A stretch of 64,000 nucleotides of DNA from Mesobacillus harenae (GCF_013343715.1 NZ_JABUNR010000001.1:1-64000), one strand, 5' to 3'; shown: positions 37,973-47,588, counted from the first letter of the stretch. Numbers and translations: made by a program. Notes: generated by a model from the sequence alone, not told the origin.

Positions 37973-38108
37973 ATTGAGGCAAATTTTACGAAAGTAAAAG
38001 ACGCAAAGCCACGGGCCTACAGCATTTATTGCCAAGGTAGCCGGGTTGCCAGGGGAACCTGTAAAAATATATAACCTTTCCAATTTGCCTTAATCTATTT
38101 TGAAAGGT
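37973..38108 (+). promoter_or_regulatory. Cyclic di-GMP-I riboswitch (GEMM-I) upstream of response regulator
   Basis: The aptamer spans about 37976-38052 with the conserved blocks GGCAAA, GAAA tetraloop, GACGCAAAGCCACGGGCC, AAGGTAGCCGGGTTGCC. P1 is GGCAA (37978-37982) with TTGCC (38046-38050). Downstream, AATTTGCCTTAAT (38082-38094) is complementary to ATTGAGGCAAATT (37973-37985), a 13-bp helix with one G-U pair that excludes P1. ACCTTTC (38074-38080) can pair with GAAAGGT (38102-38108), which holds the ribosome-binding site. No terminator is seen, so translational control is likely. The sign of control cannot be told from sequence. Confidence 0.9.
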
Positions 38109-38120
38109 GTTCTTAAACAA

Positions 38121-38513
38121 ATGAAAACAGTTTTATTAGCTGATGATTCTCAATTTATGAGATCTTGGCTAACGAAAATGGTCACTGCTGCTAATTTCCT
38201 TGTCATTGCCGAAGCCAGAAATGGAGAAGAGGCTATCATCAAATATAAGGAAATAAAACCTGATATAGTCATTATGGATATAACCATGCCAGGTGTGGAT
38301 GGTTTAGAAGCTCTTGAGGAAATTATTAAGTTTGACCCATTAGCAAATATTGTGATGTGTTCGGCAATAGGACAACAATCATTTATAATTGATTCTCTAA
38401 AATTGGGTGCATGCGATTTCCTTGTTAAGCCGCATTTTAAACATATACAATCTACTTTAGAACGTATTCATACTACTCATTCAGGCTCCCTGACTTCTAG
38501 AGTAGGCCGATAG
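38121..38513 (+). CDS. CheY-like receiver-only response regulator
   Basis: A 130-residue single receiver domain. Acidic pocket residues D8-D9, phosphoacceptor D53 (IVIMDITMPG), CSAIGQ with the conserved Ser near 80, and VKP lysine near 103 are all present. It lacks an output domain and resembles YneI of this window (54.8 kb). ATG 38121 is preferred; GAAAGGTG lies 11 bases upstream and is the site that the riboswitch may hide. The HD-GYP gene begins 3 bases after the stop, so the pair are cotranscribed. Confidence 0.9.
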   Translation: MKTVLLADDSQFMRSWLTKMVTAANFLVIAEARNGEEAIIKYKEIKPDIVIMDITMPGVDGLEALEEIIKFDPLANIVMCSAIGQQSFIIDSLKLGACDFLVKPHFKHIQSTLERIHTTHSGSLTSRVGR

Positions 38514-38516
38514 CGT

Positions 38517-39458
38517 ATGCTAAATATTTATCATGATACTTCTTATGCTGACTGGTGGCTTAAATCTCTTATTAGATTTAGATGGATAATTTTTTTGATT
38601 TTTACCTTTGTTTTTATCTATGACTATTTATATAGGGATAATAATTTCATTCCGTTCTATACCATCATGATGCTTTTCGTAGGGACCATGTATAAAAATA
38701 ACCTAGCCATACTATTTCAAAGTGCCATAGTAACCCTTGTTCGATATAAGTTAAGTGAAAATGGTTATGAGTATTTTCCCCTTGTTTTTATTCAATTGTT
38801 TATATATTTCACTGTCGGTTTTACTGTATCAACCTTAATTAAAAATAGCTTAATTCAGAAAACAAACCTAATTGAACTTACAACTGCCTTGGCCAAATCG
38901 ATAGATTCTAGAGATAACTATACAGCTAAACATTCTGAGAATGTCGCATGTTACGCAAAGATGATTGCAAAAAAATTAGGTTTGCGAAAAAGAATATGTA
39001 ACGATATATATTTAGGTGGTCTAATACATGATTTAGGTAAAATAGGAATAAATGAAGATATATTAAATAAACCCTCCAGATTAAGTGATGAAGAATACAA
39101 TATTATAAAGCAACATCCTTTTATTGGTTTTCAAATGATTCAGCATATCTCTTCTTTTAAAAAAAATGGCATAATAGACATGGTACTTTTCCATCATGAA
39201 AGATTTGATGGAAAAGGGTATCCTTATGGCCTAAAAGGTAAAGAAATACCTTATGTTGCAAGAATAATGGCTCTGGCTGATGCATTTGATGCTATGACTT
39301 CTAGACGTATTTATAAAAATAAAAAAGATTTTAACGATGTTATTAAGGAAATTCATGAAAATAGAGGCAAGCAGTTCGACCCACAGGTTACAGATGCTTT
39401 TTTACAAGTTATACAACAGGAAGGAGAGTCACTCATTAAAAATAGAAGCACAGGATAA
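38517..39458 (+). CDS. Membrane-bound HD-GYP c-di-GMP phosphodiesterase
   Basis: A 313-residue protein with four or so membrane spans in residues 20-115 and a cytoplasmic HD-GYP domain. Motifs: SRDNYTAKHSENVA, LIHDLGKIGI (His171-Asp172), KQHPFIGFQMI, FHHERFDGKGYPYGLKG with GYP near 233, and MALADAFDAMT. All metal ligands look intact, so it should hydrolyse c-di-GMP to GMP or pGpG. It lies behind a c-di-GMP riboswitch, giving a product-substrate feedback loop. It is the last gene before a terminator. Confidence 0.92.
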   Translation: MLNIYHDTSYADWWLKSLIRFRWIIFLIFTFVFIYDYLYRDNNFIPFYTIMMLFVGTMYKNNLAILFQSAIVTLVRYKLSENGYEYFPLVFIQLFIYFTVGFTVSTLIKNSLIQKTNLIELTTALAKSIDSRDNYTAKHSENVACYAKMIAKKLGLRKRICNDIYLGGLIHDLGKIGINEDILNKPSRLSDEEYNIIKQHPFIGFQMIQHISSFKKNGIIDMVLFHHERFDGKGYPYGLKGKEIPYVARIMALADAFDAMTSRRIYKNKKDFNDVIKEIHENRGKQFDPQVTDAFLQVIQQEGESLIKNRSTG

Positions 39459-39799
39459 TCTAAACGGGTAGAAGACCAGCTGAGCACCATCAGTTGGTCT
39501 TTTTTTGCATAAAATAAAATGGCGTATGCCAATTTACTCTTACCTATGTGAAAGAGTATGGAAATTAAACTTTTTATCCTAATCGAGAGGGCTTTTTCTA
39601 GTTGTATGACCTTTTCTGTTATATCATGTTCTCCATTTAACTCCACTTTTATAAGCTCCCAAAACGTTATTTTTCGCTTTATCTTCCGGATCCACTCATA
39701 AAGCAATTTGTTCAGGTATTCTCCCCTTTGCCTGAAAGGTGCCGACTTGAAGACTTTTCCACCATCGGTTAGGTATATCACTCTAAGAGTATCCTTCAT
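39353..39799 (-). CDS. Uncertain ORF, convergent with HD-GYP gene
   Basis: 148 codons. The first 70 residues (MKDTLRVIYLTDGGKVFKSA ... WELIKVELNGEHDITEKVIQLEKAL) look protein-like, with charged helices. The rest runs antisense through the HD-GYP terminator and into the HD-GYP gene, so the natural stop may have been lost or the true gene is shorter. No ribosome-binding site precedes the ATG. I do not recognise it. Confidence 0.3.
   Translation of the reverse strand: MKDTLRVIYLTDGGKVFKSAPFRQRGEYLNKLLYEWIRKIKRKITFWELIKVELNGEHDITEKVIQLEKALSIRIKSLISILFHIGKSKLAYAILFYAKKDQLMVLSWSSTRLDYPVLLFLMSDSPSCCITCKKASVTCGSNCLPLFS
39472..39507 (+). terminator. Terminator of the response regulator/HD-GYP operon
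   Basis: AAGACCAGCTGA (39472-39483) and TCAGTTGGTCTT (39490-39501) pair with one G-T and run into TTTTTTT. Confidence 0.88.
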
Positions 39800-39911
39800 G
39801 TTATCTTATTTAGAATTAAAGAATCAATCATCGTTTTTTCTCCCGGGCCACGTGAACTCTTGATTCCAACAGTATTCTTTTATTGTATGATGCTTTATGA
39901 TGTGAAAGGTT

Positions 39912-39969
39912 ATGTTCCGTACCCAGGTTCACCCATGGGTGCGCGAGCAATACCTGACAATGTACTAAA
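39912..39969 (+). other. Right attachment site (attR), copy of glnA 3' end
   Basis: ATGTTCCGTACCCAGG ... ACAATGTACTAAA repeats the last codons of glnA plus the stop (55/58 identical to 35580-35637). No glnA body precedes it. Two of the three substitutions are synonymous in the glnA frame; the third changes Glu to Val. Confidence 0.8.
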
Positions 39970-40056
39970 AAATTCCCAATGGCATTTATGTATCAGTTTT
40001 TTTGTAACTATAAATTTACGGACTTCGGATGTCTTATAGTAAAGGTTATCTAAGTC

Positions 40057-40200
40057 CCGCTCCAGCGCCCAACTCCCTACGTATGTCAACGTCTAATCGG
40101 TTCCGCTCTCCGTGTTTCCTTTATCTCAGTCGATTAGCACAGTCCATACGTCGCTTAACGGGCGCTTGCTCTTTTGTTCTGTTAAGTTCTTTGGAGCCCT
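40057..40200. repeat. CTCCAGCGCC-type interspersed hairpin repeat
   Basis: Begins CCCGCTCCAGCGCCCAACTC and ends CGGGCGCTTGCTCTTTTGTTC, the same ends as 8709-8836. The interior is different and contains the inverted pair CGATTAG/CTAATCG (40131-40137 with 40092-40098). Confidence 0.55.
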
Positions 40201-40336
40201 GCTAGCAAGCATTATTTACTAGATATTCTTTGCTAAATCTTTTAACATGGATACTAGAAGGAAGAGTATTCTCTTCTAATTATCGACAAAAAATTATATA
40301 GTTAATATGACTTGCTTCAAGGAAGAGGGTGGAGGA

Positions 40337-42529
40337 ATGCATTCTTTCATAAATTATCAAAATATTTTTAATATTTATAAATCCTTATTTGATTTCAATC
40401 ATGATGCCTGTTATGCCCTAGATCTTAATGGCAATTTCATATTATTGAATGATGCGGCAGGCAAGCTTATTGGGAATACAAACGAAGAAGTTCAAAAGTC
40501 CTTTATCCCGTTAATTCACGAGGACAGGCTGGAAGAAACTCTATATGCTTTTAAACGCGTGTTACAGGGGAACCGAGAAGAGTTTCGCACAGCTATAAAC
40601 GATAGGGCCGGAAATAGAAAGGAATTATCGGTAACGGCTGTACCGATATACATAGACCATAAGATTAACGGTGTGGTGGGAATTGCCAAGGATGTCACCG
40701 AAAAAACCAACCTGGCGACGTTATTAAATGGTCAGAATAAGGTACTTGAGATGATCGCCAAAGGCTCTCCCTGTTCTGATGTGTTAGATAATATTATTTA
40801 TGTGGTTGAAAAGGTTTCAAACGGTGGGGTATGTTCGATTCATTTAATAGATGAAGCAGGACAAAAGCTCTTGAGAGGGTCATCCCCTAATTTACCGGCC
40901 GAGTATAATGAATTCATTAACGGAATTCCTATTGGTCCATCAATAGGATCGTGTGGAACAGCGGCATATTATAAACGTCGTGTTATCGTAAAAGACATTG
41001 CCTCGGATCCGTTATGGAATGAATATAGGGGAATAGCACTAAAGCACGGCTTACGGGCTTGCTGGTCCTCTCCGGTGCTGGATAACCAACAAAACGTTCT
41101 AGGTGTGTTTGCCATGTATTATAATAAACCATGTACGCCTGAAAGCTGGGATAAAAAAATTATTGAAAAGGCAACATATCTGACAAGTTTAGTTATCCAA
41201 CACTACCATGCTGAAGAAAAGATTAATTATATGGCGTTCCATGATGCTTTGACAGGCCTGCCAAATAGAAGGCTTTTTGATGAGAGAGTAAACTTGGCAA
41301 TAACAAACTTTGAACATACTCAGGACAAAATGTTAGGACTGATGTTTTTAGACTTAGACAGATTTAAAATCATCAATGATTCGCTTGGCCATAATATTGG
41401 AGATTTACTGTTAAGGGATGTAGCAGAGAGATTACAAACTTGTCTTGGGGACAAAGATACACCTTCGAGGCAGGGAGGGGACGAATTTACTATTTTAATA
41501 GAGACCGCTTCCAGACGAGAAATCGAAAAAATTGCCCAAAACATACTTGACGAAGTAGGACGACCCTATATGACAGGAGGGCACGAGATATTTGTAACCC
41601 CAAGTATTGGAATCAGTCTGTATCCATTTGATGGGGAAAAGGCAAGCTCACTCCTCAGAAAAGCAGACCTGGCCATGTATCAGGCTAAAAAAGAAGGAAG
41701 AAATAATTTTCAATTTTATGATGAAAAACTTGCTAAAAAGACATTTGATCGTTTAGAGCTTGAAAATGAGCTTAGAAAAGCATTAGCCAAGGACGAATTC
41801 TCCCTCCATTATCAGCCGATTATAAACCTATCAAACAATCGAATAACTAGTGTTGAAAGCTTAATTCGCTGGAACAACGAGAAACTGGGCATGGTTATGC
41901 CAAAGCAGTTTATACCGATTGCCGAAGAGACCGGCATGATCATAGATATAGGGGAATGGGTGATTAGGACAGCCTGCTATCAATTAAAGCGATGGGAAGA
42001 GGATGGTATCCAGTCTCTGACAATATCCGTTAATATTTCAATACGGCAATTTTACCAGCCTAACTTGATTACCATGATATCAAACATTTTAAAGGAAGCA
42101 GAGATAGATCCACAGAACCTGACCATTGAAATAACCGAGAGTATGACAATGGATGTAGAAACAGCAACATTTATTCTATGTAAATTAAAAACTCTGGGTG
42201 TAAATATATCGATTGATGACTTTGGAACGGGCTACAGTTCATTAAGCTATCTAAAGAAATTCCCAATTGATTACTTGAAAATTGATCAATCGTTCATTTG
42301 TGATATCACCAATAGTAAGAATGATGAGAGCATCGCGACAACGATTCTTCTTATGGCAAAAAGCTTAGACTTAAGTGTTATTGCCGAAGGAGTGGAAACA
42401 GCAGAGCAGCTGGAAATCCTCCGAAGGCACTATTGTCAAGAAGCCCAAGGGTACCTGCTGGGTAAGCCGTTACCACCCCTGGAATTAGAACCATTCCTGA
42501 AATCTTTGCCAGCTGGATCGGAGAGCTAG
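40337..42529 (+). CDS. PAS-GAF-GGDEF-EAL c-di-GMP signalling protein
   Basis: A 730-residue cytoplasmic sensor. PAS about 15-125 (ACYALDLNGNFILLNDAAG), GAF about 140-290 (GSCGTAAYYKRRVIVKDI), GGDEF about 300-465 with intact RQGGDEF near 380, EAL about 480-725. The EAL motif reads ESL near 506, but the metal and catalytic residues appear kept (NISIRQF, ITESMTM, IDDFGTGYSSL, LKIDQSF, AEGVET). It may both make and degrade c-di-GMP. ATG 40337 is taken because GAAGAGGG precedes it; an ATG at 40307 has no ribosome-binding site. It is the first gene outside attR. Confidence 0.92.
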   Translation: MHSFINYQNIFNIYKSLFDFNHDACYALDLNGNFILLNDAAGKLIGNTNEEVQKSFIPLIHEDRLEETLYAFKRVLQGNREEFRTAINDRAGNRKELSVTAVPIYIDHKINGVVGIAKDVTEKTNLATLLNGQNKVLEMIAKGSPCSDVLDNIIYVVEKVSNGGVCSIHLIDEAGQKLLRGSSPNLPAEYNEFINGIPIGPSIGSCGTAAYYKRRVIVKDIASDPLWNEYRGIALKHGLRACWSSPVLDNQQNVLGVFAMYYNKPCTPESWDKKIIEKATYLTSLVIQHYHAEEKINYMAFHDALTGLPNRRLFDERVNLAITNFEHTQDKMLGLMFLDLDRFKIINDSLGHNIGDLLLRDVAERLQTCLGDKDTPSRQGGDEFTILIETASRREIEKIAQNILDEVGRPYMTGGHEIFVTPSIGISLYPFDGEKASSLLRKADLAMYQAKKEGRNNFQFYDEKLAKKTFDRLELENELRKALAKDEFSLHYQPIINLSNNRITSVESLIRWNNEKLGMVMPKQFIPIAEETGMIIDIGEWVIRTACYQLKRWEEDGIQSLTISVNISIRQFYQPNLITMISNILKEAEIDPQNLTIEITESMTMDVETATFILCKLKTLGVNISIDDFGTGYSSLSYLKKFPIDYLKIDQSFICDITNSKNDESIATTILLMAKSLDLSVIAEGVETAEQLEILRRHYCQEAQGYLLGKPLPPLELEPFLKSLPAGSES

Positions 42530-42562
42530 ATAAACAAAAGTTAAAACCTGCTCGGTACAAGA

Positions 42563-42626
42563 AAAAGCCAGGCAGTAAATTAAAGTGCCTTTGGAAAGGG
42601 CATTTTAATTTCTGTCTGGCTTTCTA
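42563..42626 (+). terminator. Large terminator hairpin after GGDEF-EAL gene
   Basis: AAAGCCAGGCAGTAAATTAAA and TTTAATTTCTGTCTGGCTTT (outer arms) enclose TGCC/GGCA; a stem of about 26 bp with few mismatches, followed by CTATTTT. Confidence 0.75.
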
Positions 42627-42658
42627 TTTTAAGCACTTGGTGCCGAAGAAGTCATGCA

Positions 42659-42970
42659 TTATTTCTTGTCGCCCATACCTCCAGGGTCAACGGGGCCTCC
42701 TCCTCTGAAAATCTCTAGAGCCCTCAATATAGCGTCCCCGCCATAACCTGCGATAATCGATACAAAGATTACTCTCATAAGCGAGTTCGCTCCAGTTGAA
42801 GTAACAAGCAAAACAGCGGCGAGAGAGCCCATCAGCACTTCTTCTAAAAATCCGAGATAGATGAATTTCTTTGTCCTTCGCGGCTTGACAATTTTCCCGC
42901 GTTTTCTTACATGTTCAGCCAAACCAACAAATCCACCAATGAGTATTGCGAAGCCAATGTTCTGAAACAT
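42659..42970 (-). CDS. DUF4257-like small membrane protein
   Basis: A 103-residue protein with three hydrophobic segments (IGFAILIGGFVGLAEH; LMGSLAAVLLVTSTG; VIFVSIIAGYGGDAILRALE) and a basic KRGKIVKPRRTKK cluster after the first. The pattern fits the DUF4257 family of Bacillus; no function is known to me. AGGAGTGTGAGG precedes the ATG. Confidence 0.6.
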   Translation of the reverse strand: MFQNIGFAILIGGFVGLAEHVRKRGKIVKPRRTKKFIYLGFLEEVLMGSLAAVLLVTSTGANSLMRVIFVSIIAGYGGDAILRALEIFRGGGPVDPGGMGDKK

Positions 42971-43232
42971 TCTTCCTCACACTCCTAAAGCCGTATTTGG
43001 GTGAAGCGACCTTAGGTAATTTCTTGGTGTACTGCTATTATATCGAAAAGGCTTGGGTTTTAGCATGTGTAAATATACCGAATTTTCAGTATTTTATACT
43101 TAGTACTATTAGGGGGTAACTTGTACCGTTAAGTACTAAAGGTACGAAGAATACAGGTGAAAAGGAGGAGAAGGAGAATTTGGCAGGACAGAAATAGAAA
43201 AAAAGCAAGCGGCTGTCCGCTTGCTAGAAGGT

Positions 43233-43856
43233 TTAATGCATATGGCGGTATACACCAATTACTTTTCCTAGGATGGTTACATTTCGCAGGATAATCGGCT
43301 CCATTGTAGGGTTTTCCGGCTGCAGACGGATATAATCCTCCTGTTTGAAAAATCTCTTAACAGTTGCTTCATCTTCCTCTGTCATAGCTACCACGATATC
43401 TCCATTGTTAGCTGTTTGCTGCTGCTTAACAATTACATAATCCCCGTCCAAAATACCTGCATCAATCATACTTTCACCCATAATCTCCAGCATGAAAACC
43501 TGTTCATCTGCAGGAGCTAGCCGTTCAGGAAGAGGGAAGTACTCTTCAACATTTTCAATTGCTGTAATCGGCTGGCCAGCAGTAACTTTACCGACAACCG
43601 GTACATTTACAACTTTATATTTAGGGATATGATCTGTAGCTTCCAGTTCAAGGATTTCAATGGCCCGCGGCTTAGTTGGGTCTCTTCTGATGAGGCCTTT
43701 GCTTTCCAATCTGGCTAAATGCCCATGAACGGTTGAACTGGAGGCCAATCCGACAGCTTCCCCGATTTCACGGACAGAAGGGGGATAGCCCTTTCTCTTA
43801 ACCTCTTCTTTTATAAACTCTAATATATCTGTTTGTCGCTTCGATAGTTTCGCCAT
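43233..43856 (-). CDS. lexA: LexA repressor
   Basis: A 207-residue SOS repressor. Winged helix in residues 1-70 ([21 protein letters not shown]). The self-cleavage site is A93-G94 (VTAGQP), catalytic Ser129 (MGESMID) and Lys167 (ATVKRF). It binds the boxes found upstream of recA and in its own control region and is cleaved on contact with RecA filaments. It is divergent from yneA, as in B. subtilis. Confidence 0.97.
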   Translation of the reverse strand: MAKLSKRQTDILEFIKEEVKRKGYPPSVREIGEAVGLASSSTVHGHLARLESKGLIRRDPTKPRAIEILELEATDHIPKYKVVNVPVVGKVTAGQPITAIENVEEYFPLPERLAPADEQVFMLEIMGESMIDAGILDGDYVIVKQQQTANNGDIVVAMTEEDEATVKRFFKQEDYIRLQPENPTMEPIILRNVTILGKVIGVYRHMH

Positions 43857-43891
43857 GTTTTACAGCACCTCTCGCCTTTTATATTGTCGTA

Positions 43892-43998
43892 ATTATAGCA
43901 TGTATTTCCAACTGGTACAAACATAAGTTCGAGTATTGGTTGACACGAAACATTTGTTCGGTTTATAATCATATTAACAGAAAGCGAACATATATTCT
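43892..43998. promoter_or_regulatory. Divergent lexA/yneA control region with three SOS boxes
   Basis: On the minus strand CGAACAAATGTTTC (43960-43947) matches CGAACRNRYGTTYC perfectly and CGAACTTATGTTTG (43931-43918) at 12 of 14. On the plus strand CGAACATATATTCT (43985-43998) matches at 12 of 14. The yneA promoter is TTGACA (43940-43945), 18 nt, TATAAT (43964-43969), with the perfect box between the hexamers. The lexA promoter (minus) has TG-C-TATAAT at 43899-43892. Confidence 0.9.
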
Positions 43999-44019
43999 AG
44001 TTTATTAGGAGTGTTAATA

Positions 44020-44334
44020 ATGAGAAAATTATGGAAAAACTATTCATATGCTATTATTTTAATAGGAGTAAGCTTTATTTCCTCTTTTGTGCTGATTGGA
44101 CATGCAGATGAAACACACGAAGATCTATTGGTAGTGACTGTCGAGGAGGGTGAATCTCTCTGGCAGATCTCTGAAAGGTTTGCCGGTGAACACAGCCTTA
44201 ACCATAGTGAGTTTATCAATTGGGTAGAGAAGAACAATGGCATTTCCGGAGACAGGATTCATCCTGGAGAGGAGCTTGTTATTCCAGTGAAATTATCAGA
44301 AAACACAGGAACAGAGCTGGCCAGCAGTGAATGA
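44020..44334 (+). CDS. yneA: Cell division suppressor YneA
   Basis: A 104-residue SOS-induced division inhibitor. An N-terminal membrane anchor (YAIILIGVSFISSFVLIG) is followed by an extracellular LysM domain (VTVEEGESLWQISERFAG; IHPGEELVIPV). It delays septation during DNA damage. ATG 44020 follows TTAGGAGTG; GTG 44011 overlaps that site. The operon yneA-yneB-ynzC is driven by the LexA-controlled promoter just upstream. Confidence 0.93.
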   Translation: MRKLWKNYSYAIILIGVSFISSFVLIGHADETHEDLLVVTVEEGESLWQISERFAGEHSLNHSEFINWVEKNNGISGDRIHPGEELVIPVKLSENTGTELASSE

Positions 44335-44417
44335 TCCGTGGGGAAATGTAAAGGCATGATCAGCGGCGGAGGAAAACAGCTGGGCGTATGTCTCCGTTTG
44401 TATCAGTGCAGTCTTAA

Positions 44418-45104
<687 letters not shown>

Positions 45105-45164
45105 ATTACTTGGTTTTTTAGTAAGATGTCTTTTAGTCTTACCTTAAAACAGAGGAGTTTTACC

Positions 45165-45398
45165 ATGCTGTCTAAAGAAAAAATGGCTCGAATTAATGTC
45201 TTGGCAAACAAAGCCAAAAAGTCCGGTCTTACTGAGCTCGAGGCAAAGGAGCAATCCAAGCTGCGTTCAGAATACTTGCAAACATTCCGTTCCAACATGC
45301 TTACTACTTTAAAAGGTGTTAAGATTGTTGACCCTAATGGGGATGACGTTACACCCGATAAGTTAAAAGAGTTAAAAAAGAATGATAAGATGCATTAA
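45165..45398 (+). CDS. ynzC: YnzC, DUF896 family protein
   Basis: A 77-residue protein: KEKMARINVLANKAKKSGLT, then ELEAKEQSKLRSEYLQTFR, a helical hairpin typical of DUF896. Third gene of the SOS-regulated yneA operon. ATG 45165 follows GAGGAG; the longer frame from 45126 is not conserved. The last residues are KKNDKMH. Confidence 0.93.
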   Translation: MLSKEKMARINVLANKAKKSGLTELEAKEQSKLRSEYLQTFRSNMLTTLKGVKIVDPNGDDVTPDKLKELKKNDKMH

Positions 45399-45400
45399 TA

Positions 45401-45440
45401 TAGGGTGAAAGAGGGAATACATAATTAAGTGTATTCCCTT
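45401..45440 (+). terminator. yneA operon terminator
   Basis: AGAGGGAATACA (45401-45412) and TGTATTCCCTTT (45421-45432) form an 11-12 bp stem followed by T-rich sequence. Confidence 0.85.
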
Positions 45441-45504
45441 TTGCCTTTTAACTTAAAGACTAGCTTGAAACTAGTGTTTTTTTACCTGTGATAAATACTA
45501 TTTG

Positions 45505-45533
45505 TTGTATTCATCACACAGTCACTATATATT
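45505..45533 (+). promoter_or_regulatory. Candidate sigma-A promoter of tkt
   Basis: TTGTAT (45505-45510), 17 nt, TATATT (45528-45533). Confidence 0.4.
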
Positions 45534-45571
45534 AAGAATGTAGAGAGTTCTAATAGAAAGGAATGTATTTT

Positions 45572-47578
45572 ATGTTCGATCAAACTGATTCGTTGTCAGT
45601 AACCTCAATACGTACTCTTTCAATTGATGCAATTGAAAAAGCAAACTCCGGCCACCCAGGAATGCCTATGGGGGCTGCTCCAATGGCTTACGCACTTTGG
45701 ACACGATTTATGAACCATAATCCTCAAAACCCACAATGGATTAACCGCGACCGTTTTGTGTTATCTGCCGGTCATGGATCTATGCTGTTATACAGCCTGC
45801 TTCACCTTTCTGGTTATGGTGTAACAATGGATGATATTAAAAACTTCCGCCAATGGGGAAGCAAAACTCCGGGGCATCCTGAGTATGGCCATACTCCTGG
45901 TGTTGACGCTACAACAGGTCCACTCGGACAAGGGATTGCTATGGCAGTTGGAATGGCAATGGCAGAACGCCACATGGCAACTGTTTATAACAAAGATGGT
46001 TTTGATTTAGTCGACCACTATACATATAGCATTTGTGGAGACGGTGACCTGATGGAAGGCGTTTCTGCAGAGGCTGCTTCACTAGCAGGTCACTTAAAGC
46101 TAGGCCGCCTAGTTGTGCTTTATGATTCAAATGATATTTCCCTGGACGGCGACCTGGATATGAGTTTCTCTGAAAGTGTTGCACAGCGCTTCCAGTCATA
46201 TGGATGGCAGTATATCCGTGTTGAAGATGGAAATAACATGGACGAAGTCTCAAAGGCTATTGAGGAAGCGCAGCAGGACCTCGAACGCCCAACGATGATT
46301 GAAGTCAAAACCGTTATTGGTTACGGCTCACCTAACAAATCAGGAAAATCTGATGTTCATGGCGCGCCGCTTGGTGAAGACGAAATGAAGCTGACGAAGG
46401 AATACTACAAATGGACTTTCGAGCAGGATTTCCATGTCCCTGAAGAAGTCTACACACGCTTTAAGGAACAAGTCGCTGAACATGGCGAAAAGAAAGAAAA
46501 AGAGTGGAATGAACTGTTTGCTGAATATAAGAAAGCTAACCCAGAGCTTGCAGATCAGTTTGAAAAAGCGGTAAACGGTGACCTTCCGGAAGGCTGGGAT
46601 AAAGATGCACCAGTCTACGAAGAAGGAAAAAGCCTGGCAAGCCGTGCTTCTTCTGGTGAAGCGTTAAATGCCATCGCACAAAATCTTCCTAACTTAATTG
46701 GCGGTTCCGCTGACCTTGCCGGCTCTAATAAAACGATGATCAAAGGAAGCAAAGACTTCTTCCCGCAATCATTTGAAGGCCGTAATATTTGGTTTGGTGT
46801 CCGTGAATTTGCGATGGGTGCAGCTATGAATGGTATGGCACTACATGGCGGCCTGAAGGTATTCGGTGGAACATTCTTTGTATTCTCTGATTACCTGCGC
46901 CCGGCAATCCGCCTGGCAGCACTTATGGGTCTCCCAGTCACATATGTATTTACACATGATAGCATCGCTGTTGGAGAAGATGGCCCTACTCACGAGCCAG
47001 TTGAACAACTTGCTGCACTCCGGGCGATGCCTAACCTGTCAATCATTCGTCCTGCAGACGGCAATGAAACAACTGCTGCTTGGAAGCTTGCTCTCGAATC
47101 GAAGGACAAGCCTACAGCATTGGTATTAACGCGTCAAAACCTGCCAACGATGAAGGGGACAGATGAAGCAGCCTATGATGGCGTTTCAAAAGGTGCTTAT
47201 GTGGTTTCACCAGCTGGAAAAGACGCAGCAGACGCGATGCTTTTAGCTTCAGGCTCTGAAGTGCATCTTGCTGTTAAAGCACAAGAAGCCCTTGCGAATG
47301 AAGGAATTCAAGTATCTGTCGTAAGCATGCCATCATGGGACCGTTTTGAAACCCAATCTAAGGAATATAAGGAAAGCGTTATTCCTAAGAGTGTCAAAAA
47401 ACGTCTTGGCATTGAAATGGGCTCTCCACTTGGATGGGACCGTTACGTAGGGGATGAAGGAGATATCCTTGCGATTAACGGTTTTGGTGCATCCGCTCCT
47501 GGTGAGAAAATAATGGAAGAATACGGGTTTACCGTTGAAAATGTAGTAGCACGTATGAAAGCTTTAATCCAGAACTAA
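45572..47578 (+). CDS. tkt: Transketolase
   Basis: A 668-residue thiamine-diphosphate enzyme of the pentose phosphate pathway that moves two-carbon units between sugar phosphates. ThDP motif [22 protein letters not shown] (in parts) near residue 155, [10 protein letters not shown] near 65, and the C-terminal [19 protein letters not shown] are clear. ATG 45572 follows AAAGGAATG. It is monocistronic with its own terminator and lies in the conserved lexA-tkt-sirA order. Confidence 0.98.
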   Translation: MFDQTDSLSVTSIRTLSIDAIEKANSGHPGMPMGAAPMAYALWTRFMNHNPQNPQWINRDRFVLSAGHGSMLLYSLLHLSGYGVTMDDIKNFRQWGSKTPGHPEYGHTPGVDATTGPLGQGIAMAVGMAMAERHMATVYNKDGFDLVDHYTYSICGDGDLMEGVSAEAASLAGHLKLGRLVVLYDSNDISLDGDLDMSFSESVAQRFQSYGWQYIRVEDGNNMDEVSKAIEEAQQDLERPTMIEVKTVIGYGSPNKSGKSDVHGAPLGEDEMKLTKEYYKWTFEQDFHVPEEVYTRFKEQVAEHGEKKEKEWNELFAEYKKANPELADQFEKAVNGDLPEGWDKDAPVYEEGKSLASRASSGEALNAIAQNLPNLIGGSADLAGSNKTMIKGSKDFFPQSFEGRNIWFGVREFAMGAAMNGMALHGGLKVFGGTFFVFSDYLRPAIRLAALMGLPVTYVFTHDSIAVGEDGPTHEPVEQLAALRAMPNLSIIRPADGNETTAAWKLALESKDKPTALVLTRQNLPTMKGTDEAAYDGVSKGAYVVSPAGKDAADAMLLASGSEVHLAVKAQEALANEGIQVSVVSMPSWDRFETQSKEYKESVIPKSVKKRLGIEMGSPLGWDRYVGDEGDILAINGFGASAPGEKIMEEYGFTVENVVARMKALIQN

Positions 47579-47588
47579 TAGGTTGGAG

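Larger units (their letters stand above)
35638..39969. mobile_element. Degenerate integrative element inserted at the 3' end of glnA
   Basis: Bounded by the 58-nt direct repeats, about 4.3 kb. It contains an integrase pseudogene adjacent to attL, a frameshifted XRE regulator, small genes (Spo0E-like, DUF2187-like, a 36-residue membrane peptide), a c-di-GMP riboswitch, and intact response-regulator and HD-GYP genes. It is AT-rich compared with the flanking backbone. With its integrase broken it is probably fixed. The gene set of the corresponding B. subtilis interval is different, as expected for an insertion. Confidence 0.75.

Noticed and set aside
45121..45142. GTAAGA/TCTTAC hairpin before ynzC as terminator
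   Set aside because: Only six base pairs, no T-run, and it would cut a conserved operon.
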